Positions 30,100-38,451 of a stretch of 64,000 nucleotides of DNA are shown piece by piece. The stretch's first letter is position 1. Every line of letters begins with the position of its first letter. The stretch is taken from positions 62,001 through 126,000 of the forward strand of contig JAQMWT010000686.1 in assembly GCA_029834535.1 (NCBI GenBank), read 5' to 3'. The translations under genes and the position numbers were made by a program. The notes under the pieces are model-generated. The model was not told the DNA's origin. It did no database searches and was given only the letters and a program-made list of their open reading frames with translations. Origin of the DNA: Chrysophaeum taylorii. Taxonomy: Eukaryota > Sar > Pelagophyceae > Pelagomonadales > Pelagomonadaceae.

Positions 30100-31530
30100 A
30101 TGATCGAATCTTGCGATGTTTCGAGTTTTGAGGTGATTTTGCGCGCCTGGCGGCGCACACCCCTCTACAAGTGGCTCCCGCTCCGATCCCTCGTCAAATT
30201 GTGGCGGGGTATCGGGAGAGCGATCGCTGCCGCGCTCCTCCAGGGCAAGGCCGTGAATTTGCCCGTGGTCCAATTGAGGTTTGACTTGCAGGGCAGACCC
30301 ACGTGGTCAGAGTCGGCCGCGCGCCGGTCGCACGCGGCGCCCATCCTCGCTACTCTACCGTTCGAAGCGGTGGCGCGCACGGTCGGGCTGTCGCGACGAC
30401 AGTGCGAGACGGCATTTGGCGCGGTGTTCGCGCAAGTCGCCAGAGCTGCCCGAGAACGACGATCGCTCTTTCTCTCGCTCGCGAACGTGGGAGAAATCGT
30501 GTTTGACGGCAAGATCTTCAAAGTGAATTACGATCGCGAGTTCTCGGAGACCGCGCAACGCGCGGCGTCCGAGGCTCTGCGGAGGCCTGCTCGTAGAGCA
30601 GCGCTCGCGACTGCGAGCATTCCTCCCAAGACGATCAAAGCTCTCCTCGCACCACCCGAGAGGATGAAGCTGCTTTCTCCCGCCAAAGCGCCCGCCGACC
30701 TTTTGGCACGCGTGAAGCTCGACCTCGTTTCGCGCTACGGTATCCTCGCTCTATCGTTTTTCGCGAACGCGATCGGCGACGACTTGCGCCTGGGACTCCG
30801 CGACCTCGGAGTCGAGATTGACGCGGGATTGTCGTTCTCCACCCCCGAGTTCATCGACGGCCTCCGCGGCGACCCGATCTCCAAGTCACGGCAAGGCGTG
30901 ATCCGAAAGCTCTTTGCGTCATTCCGGGAAATCGCCGGCGATCCGCTTCAACTCAAGGCCCTCGAACACCTCTTCGATCCCTCGGCCGACCCACGCATAC
31001 CCACGGACTGGTCGCCAAACCACCTCGCCCGCGTCTTCTTGGGGGCGATCGACGACCCCAATTCGAAAACCGTCACCTTCGCCAGCTTCCTCGCCTTCTA
31101 CGAGAACATCTCGGCGACCATCGACGAGGACGCCACCTTCAAAAATCTCGTCCGCGCGTTGTGGGGGCAGAAGAAGGAGAGGACGCACCCGGCACAACCG
31201 CAACCGGAGGAGGAGGAGGAGGAGGAGGAGGAGGAGGAGGAGGAGCCACGCGTCGCCGCCGATGTAGATCTCGACCGTATCCTCGACGCGAAGTTTGCGA
31301 GGCACAACAGCAACAAGTTAGGCCACCACCACCACTACGACGACAGCTTGGAACCCCCCGAACGTCCCCAAACAACACTGCCCCCCCCTCCACCAGACCC
31401 TTGGACCTCTAGAAAAAACCGCCAGCTCACGCCCGCGGGCGCGGCCCAACAACATCTCGGGGCCGCCCTCGCCGCCTCCAAGCGCCGACAGGCACCCCAC
31501 CAACCCACCAACATCTTCTTTCTTTCCTAG
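30100..31530 (+). CDS. CCDC81-type HU-domain and EF-hand protein, probable ciliary/centrosomal protein
   Basis: 476 residues. Residues about 10-65 (LWRGIGRAIAAALLQGKAVNLPVVQLRF) and about 88-150 (VARTVGLSRRQCETAFGAVF...LANVGEIVF) match the paired bacterial-HU-like domains of CCDC81. Residues about 200-355 resemble calcyphosine-type EF-hands: VKLDLVSRYG, VTFASFLAFYENISATIDED and TFKNLVRALW, the usual calcyphosine end of lobe. The expected acidic loop residues are only partly kept, so calcium binding is uncertain. A poly-Glu tract ((GAG)n at about 31206-31248) and a Pro/His-rich tail follow. CCDC81 relatives are tied to centrosomes and cilia, which suggests a flagellated life stage. No intron is evident. 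Confidence 0.65.
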   Translation: MIESCDVSSFEVILRAWRRTPLYKWLPLRSLVKLWRGIGRAIAAALLQGKAVNLPVVQLRFDLQGRPTWSESAARRSHAAPILATLPFEAVARTVGLSRRQCETAFGAVFAQVARAARERRSLFLSLANVGEIVFDGKIFKVNYDREFSETAQRAASEALRRPARRAALATASIPPKTIKALLAPPERMKLLSPAKAPADLLARVKLDLVSRYGILALSFFANAIGDDLRLGLRDLGVEIDAGLSFSTPEFIDGLRGDPISKSRQGVIRKLFASFREIAGDPLQLKALEHLFDPSADPRIPTDWSPNHLARVFLGAIDDPNSKTVTFASFLAFYENISATIDEDATFKNLVRALWGQKKERTHPAQPQPEEEEEEEEEEEEEPRVAADVDLDRILDAKFARHNSNKLGHHHHYDDSLEPPERPQTTLPPPPPDPWTSRKNRQLTPAGAAQQHLGAALAASKRRQAPHQPTNIFFLS

Positions 31531-34164
31531 TAGTCCAGCAGCGCTCGAGATTGCCGAACAGCCGATAGCCCTAAAATTTGGGTACACGGCACTTACTATC
31601 GATGCTGCTGAAAAGCTTGATGGCGGCGACCTTGCGACCTCGGGGTCCTCTGAGGACTTGTAGGTAGTGCGAACTTGGGACCTCGGTAAAAACGTCAAGT
31701 TACAAGGCGCTCCTTCGTCGTTGAAAACAAAAAAAGCAACCGCCGCACCCTGGTTGTGAATTTGAAACGCGCGAAGGCCGAGTAAGTCAATTTTTCTCTC
31801 GACAACCTCCCAGTAGCCTGATTGCTGAGATGTTTTTTAATGGTCGATGGACTTTTTCGCGTCGTTGCCGGCCGGCGTCTTCGAACGCCGCCATGAGCCC
31901 TTCATACTCTCGTGCTCTGCCTTGGGCTGTTTTGATTTTTTGCCTAGTCTTGAATGAGAAAGGCGACGTGAGTATCTAAGACGCCAACCGAAACGATGCT
32001 CGCAATTGGGTGCGCAAAACAAAGGAACAAATGTACGGTGACGAGAATTCCACGCGCGGTGCACAATATCGGGCACTGGACCTTCGCTTTGCAGGCCGTG
32101 GCTGCTGGAAAACACTTTCATGATCTTAGGTTAGCTGTCCGCATGTTCAAGCCAGCACTCAGAACACGAAAGTGTACACGAATATAACTATCGACTCGTG
32201 CATGACCAGAGGTTGTCTGCCCGCGCGATCAAGCCAGCACACGGGGCACGAAATTGGTGTTCTCAATATGGACGAGAACGATCGATGGACGGAGAAGAAG
32301 ATGGCGTGCGCCGGCGCATATCTTCTTTCTGCTTCTTCCGATTGCACCAAGAGAAGGAAAGCATGAACTTGATGGATCTCAATTAGCGGTGCTGACAACG
32401 AGCCGGATGCGCGTAAGTCGCACGGAGGCGGCAACCCTGACTTGGTGCGAGTTGGCCGTCTGAGCGTCGGACAGCACAGCGGGTTGGCGGTGCAGATGAA
32501 TGCGTTCGTTTGCGCGGACAACCCTCCAACGATGTCGATCGACGCGCGCAAGGGGTAGCTGTCCTCCGGAAGACGCGACTGGATCAGCCTCCCACGAATT
32601 ATCGCGCAGAGCTTCTCATGCGACAGCCTCATCCAATGCCTGGCTCAAATTGCGCGTCTTGGCGATCACTTGGTGCCACGCAGAGCCGCAGTACTGTTCG
32701 ACAACGCGATTCTCGGCCCCTGGCGCCAACCTGTAGCGGGCGGTGGCTCGTCGATGACTTCGAAGATTAGGCACAACAACAGCATGAGGCGTCGATTTCC
32801 AAAGCGTCGCGCGAGCGCCGACATAGAGGAGGGGCTCGGCGCGAGTTGAGTTGGCGCAGACACTCAATGACAGGATCACCACGAGGCGCCGAGCAACCCA
32901 CAATATCGCGTGCATCGGCCAAGATGGGCGCGGGTACGAGGGGTCGTCCGCGGAATGAGGGTTCAAGAACACGGTAAGCAACGACAACTAAGGCAACAGA
33001 CGTTGCTCGTCGAGAGGACGCCGGACACTCACAGCACGAACATCGACAGCAAATGCCGAGTCTGCTGAGCCCGGAGCATGGCGAGAACGGCTTCCAGTGC
33101 CATGGTGCGCTCGGCGTATAATTGCGTGTCAACGGGCTCAATCGCCGCCCAAGGAGTAGGCGTCGAGTTCCTTTTGCACACGCTCGAGCTCCGACCGCTT
33201 CGCGCTTGCCGCATCCCCTATCTCTCAAGTGGCAGCGGCACGCAGCGCAGCCGTCTTCACGCTACGCGACCACAGGCCATGTGCCATTGCCGGGGGACTG
33301 CGCAGATTTGAATAGGTGCCACAACAGTCAAGACTCGAGCTCACGCGAAAACGCACCTGAGCGGTCTGACCGTTGCGGCGGCGCTCATGGCGCACCTGAG
33401 CGGTCTGACCGTTGCGGCGGCACTCATGGCCGAACACATCGTCCACTCAACGGACTGCCGCCAACATGGTGAAGAAGGGCCTGCGTGCGACTGCGTAGCG
33501 ACCTTAAGGCCAAGTCGCGTCCTGAATGCTTCGCTCCGCGAGCACGACGCACATCTCCGCTCATCCGCGTCGAACCCCCGCGAGCTAATCATTACTGCCT
33601 GCGTGACCGCCCGGAACTGCTATTGAAGAAAGATCGTCACTTGCAAGAGAGGCAAAATCGAGAGGGCAAATCAAGAAGCGCGAAAGGGGGGGAGTGCCCG
33701 GATTCGGACTAATAATAAGACAGGCTTAGTAAGAACATAGAGTAGGAAGAGGGGGGAGGGGGTGGGCGATATGAAGGCCGGAGAGTAAAGGATGGCCGGA
33801 GCCTAATAAACAAGGCGGAAGAAGAATGAGACACACGGTGTTTGTCGAGAGTGGGTCGGGCGGTACGAAGCGGGGGGCAGGCGAGGCTAGCGCGGAGGGA
33901 TTTTGTCTTTTACCCACGACCTCGTTCACTCACGACATCGATATACTACAGAGAGCACTATAGTAGTAGCCATGGCGATGGCGCGCGCTCCTTGCCTCTC
34001 CGATGGACGTGGTGTGGATAGGCCGGCCGGCTGGCCCGAAGGTTGGTTGAATACACTTGCGCTCATAACCCTCCGTGGGGGGGCAACGGCACCAATGCTC
34101 AACGATCTGATCAAGGGGTTATCAATATAACCCCTTGATCTGATGATGAGAAGAGAACAAGCAA
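31531..34164. other. Gene-poor region before the copia element
   Basis: No complete gene is recognised. Minus-strand fragments between about 32160 and 33230 (for example around RTMALEAVLAMLRAQQTRHL and RLIQSRLPEDSYPLRASIDI) have protein-like composition and are spread over frames, consistent with a decayed, unnamed gene or transposase. A 39-bp tandem duplication lies at 33352-33429. G/A-rich sequence fills 33650-33900. Confidence 0.45.
33352..33429. repeat. 39-bp tandem duplication
   Basis: Two 39-bp units beginning CGCACCTGAGCGGTC differ at one base (G versus A in the CRCTCATGG end). Confidence 0.9.
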
Positions 34165-34239
34165 TGTGAGAACTGAAATGGGGATGTGAGAACTATAATG
34201 GGGACGTGGTGCAGGGGTAAGTGTCATAGCTTCCTCACA
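34165..34239 (-). repeat. 3' LTR of the copia element (75 bp)
   Basis: Identical over all 75 bases to 38167-38241. It begins TGTGAG and ends CTCACA. Two imperfect copies of an A/G-rich block ending TCCTCACA follow at about 34232-34350. Confidence 0.9.
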
Positions 34240-34372
34240 AAGGTGCTGGAAAAGAAGGAAAAGGAAAAAGGGGGCAAGTGAGGTCCTCACACAGGTGCTG
34301 GAAAAGAAAAAGAAAGAAAAAGGAAAAAGGGGTAAGTGAGATCCTCACAGAGGAGAAGCTTTGTGGAAGACG

Positions 34373-36835
34373 TCACGGAGGCATTGTGGCAAGAAAACAC
34401 CAGAGATCAGGGCGAGTCATGATGGAGATGAAGAGGACACAGCCAACAATGCGGCGAAAAGGGATGCGTGCCATGAAGATGTGATCTGGAGAACCAGGAG
34501 CCGGACAATCAGCCGCAGAAAGATGAAGACCTTTGGGAGCGGGAGTGAGTTCGGGTTTACTGTTGATGAAGCGATGTTCGGTAAGGATTTCACGGATAGC
34601 ATGGGATTGGTCAAGAGTGAGGGTTCTCCGAGGGCGATCACGCGTAATGCGAAGACCAACGTAAGAGGTGAGATCAAGTTCATTGACGTCAGTGAAAGCG
34701 CGGAAACGGAGGAAAAAGGCTTGGTAATGGCCAATGCAATGACGAGGGTGCGCCACAAGAAGATCATCAACGATTAAAACGAGACGGAGGACCACGGTAG
34801 AATTGAGCACGAGCTTGTAATGGCAAGTGTCACCAGATCCGCGGACGAAGCCACAATCATTGAGAAGGAAGCGTTCCAAATAAAGCCACCAATTACGACA
34901 AGCTTGTTTGCAACCATACCAAGAGCGACGGAGCTTGTAAACGATTTTGGAACCATCGGTGGGTTGGCGAGGAGCATAGTCTTCGGGTGGCCAGACATAG
35001 ATGTCTTCGTCAATGGGAGCTTGAATAAAAGCGGAGCTGATATCCAACTTGTGCAAATCCCAGTCATGAACAGCGACAAAGGTTAGAAAGAAACGGATCG
35101 TGACGATGTTGGCAACCGGTGAGTAGGTGTCATGAGAATCAATGCCGTGAACCTGGGTGTAACCGCGGACAACGAGGCGAGCCTTGTACGATTTGAAGCG
35201 GCCAGAGTCATACTTCTTGCGGAGGATCCACTTGAGGGTACAAATGTTGCCAGAAAACGTCTCAGGGGGGCGAATCACATCCCAACAACCAAGTTGACCA
35301 AGAGAGCTGTATTCTTTAGCGATGGCTTGCAACCAGCCAGGACGCTCAGGATTGGTCGGAGCTACTAAAGCTTCACGTAAATGGGTGGAAGTGATAGTAG
35401 ATTCGTCAAGGTCGGAATATTGCGACAGTTCTTCGGAAGCAGAGTAATAAACGTGTGCATGAGGATCAACAAGGGTGTTAGCTAAACAAAGGGGAAGGAA
35501 GACATAATGAACTAACAAACGAAAGCTAACAGAAGAGACATACAAAGAGTTACAGGGGGAAACAGAAGCGACAGAGGAAACAGAATCAACATCGTGACAG
35601 GAGGAAACAGAATGGCCCGTATCGACATCAGAATGGCCCGTATCAACGTCAGAATGGCCTGTATCAACAGTGGAATGGCCCGTATCAACATTGTGACAGG
35701 ATGAAACAGAATGGCCCGTAAAAAAGTTTGTTGGTTGTTGTAACGCGCGTTGGTCGACTTTGCGCGGTCGGCCCCGTTTGGCACGACGTAATGGTGCACG
35801 TTTCGTATTGGCCGGTAACAGTGTAGGCAGTGACGGTTGAGTGGTGTCCGGGGTGATCAGTCCCGATAAGGCCGGCTCCGGAGCATCAAAAACAGAAGAT
35901 ATTGGGGCTACGGCCGAAGATAAACGAGGGTCGTAATAAAACAAGTCAGGAAAACGAGAATCCACTAGAGACGGAGGAAGGGGTTGAGTGGACAGTGACT
36001 TACGCAGAGCGAAATTTTCGTCAAAAACAACATCAATCGAGGTGTGGATGACAGGACCTGTGGGGCGTTGAAGCAATATGCGATATCCAGGGCCTGCAGA
36101 GGGATACCCAATGAAGATACCGGTTATAGCTTTGGTAGGCCATTTGTCGCCAGTAAGAATTGCAGCAGGACAGCCCCAAACACGAAGAAAATCGACACGC
36201 GGGAGTGTTTCATGTAGCATTTCATGTGGCGTCATATATCCAGGATTAGAGGCATTTGGCATACGCTCAGAGATGAAATCAGCCGTTTCCATGGCCCAAC
36301 GCCAAAAATCAGGTGGACGGTGCGCATGTACCAAAAGAGTGCGAGTAATATCCGCGGTTGCGCGATGAGAGCGTTCCACAACACCGGAAAAAGCGTGAGC
36401 CTGTGAAGTTTTGGACTGTGCTGCCGGAGCGCGCCGAAGCGCAATATTGTTGCCCAGACAGAAGGTTTCGAATTGGCCCATAAGAGAGCGGTCACGATCG
36501 GTGTAGATGAGGGCAATGCGATATCCGAATGGGCGAACCACGGTGGACAGAAAAAGTTCGAGTTGACGAGCGTTCGTAAGGGCATCGTGTCGTGGAGCAA
36601 AGTAACGCGTGCGGCGGCGCGTATGATCATCGACAAACGTGAGCTTCATGGGCCAACGTTGGAGGAGCAAGCGGTGAGCTTCGTTCGTCATACTCGAATA
36701 GACTCCGGTAAAAGTTGGCGACAGTGGCAAAACAGTTGTGGCACGTAAGAACGTTGCAGATAGCTTGCAGATAGCGTCGCAGTGGCACGTAAGAACATTG
36801 CAGATAGCGTCGCGGGTGCTGAGCACGGAATTCAC
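34373..36835 (-). CDS. Copia integrase-reverse transcriptase polyprotein, lacking RNase H
   Basis: 820 residues. The integrase core is at about 60-230: the catalytic Asp lies in LTFVDDHT, the second Asp in YTDRDRSL and the Glu in SGVVERSHRA, followed by the SKTSQAHAF context. Then comes the copia linker domain (RVWGCPA, GIFIGYP). RT runs from about residue 480: WILRKKYDSGRFKSYKARLV, the catalytic KLDISSAFIQAP, and LIVDDLLVAH, where the usual Y-V-D-D is I-V-D-D. The frame ends FISIMTRPDLWCFLATMPP, just where RNase H should begin. Missing are RNase H, the N-terminal gag and protease, and the integrase H2C2 zinc finger. The protein is probably not autonomous. Confidence 0.85.
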   Translation of the reverse strand: MNSVLSTRDAICNVLTCHCDAICKLSATFLRATTVLPLSPTFTGVYSSMTNEAHRLLLQRWPMKLTFVDDHTRRRTRYFAPRHDALTNARQLELFLSTVVRPFGYRIALIYTDRDRSLMGQFETFCLGNNIALRRAPAAQSKTSQAHAFSGVVERSHRATADITRTLLVHAHRPPDFWRWAMETADFISERMPNASNPGYMTPHEMLHETLPRVDFLRVWGCPAAILTGDKWPTKAITGIFIGYPSAGPGYRILLQRPTGPVIHTSIDVVFDENFALRKSLSTQPLPPSLVDSRFPDLFYYDPRLSSAVAPISSVFDAPEPALSGLITPDTTQPSLPTLLPANTKRAPLRRAKRGRPRKVDQRALQQPTNFFTGHSVSSCHNVDTGHSTVDTGHSDVDTGHSDVDTGHSVSSCHDVDSVSSVASVSPCNSLYVSSVSFRLLVHYVFLPLCLANTLVDPHAHVYYSASEELSQYSDLDESTITSTHLREALVAPTNPERPGWLQAIAKEYSSLGQLGCWDVIRPPETFSGNICTLKWILRKKYDSGRFKSYKARLVVRGYTQVHGIDSHDTYSPVANIVTIRFFLTFVAVHDWDLHKLDISSAFIQAPIDEDIYVWPPEDYAPRQPTDGSKIVYKLRRSWYGCKQACRNWWLYLERFLLNDCGFVRGSGDTCHYKLVLNSTVVLRLVLIVDDLLVAHPRHCIGHYQAFFLRFRAFTDVNELDLTSYVGLRITRDRPRRTLTLDQSHAIREILTEHRFINSKPELTPAPKGLHLSAADCPAPGSPDHIFMARIPFRRIVGCVLFISIMTRPDLWCFLATMPP

Positions 36836-37019
36836 GTCGATAGCATAACCGAATTTTAAAGGTCAGAAAAGCGGCGAAAAAGTGCGTGAAGGAGAACCAC
36901 AAATCACACAGCAAAGAAGCGTTTGTCCAGGCTCCCGAAGATAAGCGATCCAACCACATAGGAAGCACGAAAACTGCGCACGCGAAAAATTGACAGGCAC
37001 AGCTTAGTTGTGGCAGGTG

Positions 37020-37960
37020 AAATGCGCGATGGAACGTGATTCGCTGGTTTTACCAAAACCGACAAGCAAAACGAGGAGTGGATCAAGGAATAGGTGAAAA
37101 TGCACAACGGAGAGTGGATCAACGAATAGCTGAAAATGCAGAACGGGGAGTGGATCAACGAATAGGTGAAAATGCACAACGGGGAGTGGAGCAACGAATA
37201 GGCGAAATACAGAACGAGGAGAAGAGCAACGACGAGGTGAAAAGACAGAACGAGGAGAGGAGCAACGACGAGGGGAAAATACAGAACGAAGGGTGGAGCA
37301 ACGAATAGCGGAAAATACAGAACGAGGCGCCTGTGCAATGGGAGCTAAAAACAAAAAAACGAGGGGCTTCCGTGGAATGGGGTTGTTGATGTCTTTGCTT
37401 GCATCAGCTTGGAAGAGTCTGGTGGCTGACGACGCGGCGGATAGCGCGGCGGAAGTGGTTGTGCATGCCATCGAAATTGGTTGTTGTTGAACTTCTCAAG
37501 CGTACAACCACATTCATCGGTACGAAACGCGAGACGATAAAACAAAGCCAGTAAGGCTTGAAGCACGATGCACGTAGTCAAATGCGAGGACACACTCGAG
37601 GGTGCGTCAGATCAGGTAGAATGTCGAGCAACTTGAACTCCGGTGATTGGTACAGTGCCGAGCAACTTGAACGCCGGTGATAGGTACAATGCAAAGCAAC
37701 TTGTATACTCCGATGATGATGAACTTGTTGAGGAAGTTCGCTACGCGATCCCCACGGCCCATGTAGTAGACATCGGTAATGCGCTTGTAGAGTCGCGTGA
37801 AGTTCATGTCGCGGTTTTCATGGATATCAACGTTGTTGCTTGACGCGAAATTCGCCTTCAGAGCAGCGAGATGCTTCTGCAGAGCAGCGAGATGCTGAGA
37901 TGCTTGTCCAAGGATCGTTGGTCGAGATAATGTGATCGCCGGTGGAGATGATCATGTTCT
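37020..37960 (-). pseudogene. Remnant 5' (gag-side) part of the copia element with 33-bp tandem repeats
   Basis: Between the 5' LTR and pol there is no long gag frame. About 37070-37330 is a tandem array of roughly eight diverged 33-bp units, open in all frames as an 11-residue repeat (for example RGVDQRIGENA on the plus strand). Minus-strand fragments such as NFTRLYKRITDVYYMGRGDR (about 37740-37810) and KFNNN...WHAQ (about 37480) may be remains of gag. No Cys-His knuckle is seen. Confidence 0.45.
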
Positions 37961-38166
37961 CAAGACGACGACGTGCCATTGGTGGGAAAAAAAAAAATGT
38001 CGCTCACCGCTGAAGGCATCAGGTTTGTGCGAAAGCTTGCTATCTTTAATTTCGATCGAGGACATGATAAACGATAACGAACCGAACACGTAGCAATGAA
38101 CTGAAGCCGAGGAGGTGTCGCCACGAAGTCAAGCAGAGGCTCAACCGTGGAAAACACCTGCTGCCA

Positions 38167-38241
38167 TGTGAGAACTGAAATGGGGATGTGAGAACTATAA
38201 TGGGGACGTGGTGCAGGGGTAAGTGTCATAGCTTCCTCACA
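38167..38241 (-). repeat. 5' LTR of the copia element (75 bp)
   Basis: Identical to 34165-34239. As the element is on the minus strand this is the promoter-side LTR. It ends 210 bp before the cellulase start codon on the opposite strand. Confidence 0.9.
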
Positions 38242-38451
38242 CGCAACGTGTGTGAAGATAACTCGCGGCATCGCCGCAGAAGTCAGGAATAATTTCGGAA
38301 AAGCGCCGCAAGGGTTATTTTTCGGGGGGTTTCGCGAAATGTCGGATACGGGGCATGATACTTCCGGTTCTTCCAAGAAACACGTATGCAGATATCGCGC
38401 GTGCAACATTGCCAACCTCGAACAAAACACAGAGTGTAACGCGACAACGAT

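Larger units (their letters stand above)
34165..38241 (-). mobile_element. Ty1/copia LTR retrotransposon, 4.08 kb, partial coding capacity
   Basis: Two identical 75-bp direct repeats, TGTGAG...CTCACA, bound an internal integrase-reverse transcriptase frame on the minus strand. The flanking 5-mers are AGCAA (34160-34164) and CGCAA (38242-38246), four of five matching, as expected for a 5-bp target duplication with one change. Inside the right LTR the minus strand reads TGGCAGCAGGTG (38166-38155), a plausible primer-binding site resembling the initiator-Met tRNA complement TGGTAGCAGA. The pol order integrase then RT defines the copia group. Gag is only traceable as fragments and RNase H is missing. 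The identical LTRs mean recent insertion. Confidence 0.85.

Noticed and set aside
34240-34350. Polypurine tract next to the 3' LTR
   Set aside because: The purine-rich runs are on the plus strand, whereas the element is coded on the minus strand, where a functional tract should be purine-rich; they are better described as diverged repeats.
37036-37308. Plus-strand 11-residue-repeat protein
   Set aside because: Arises from the 33-bp tandem array inside the copia element; both strands are open because of the repeat.
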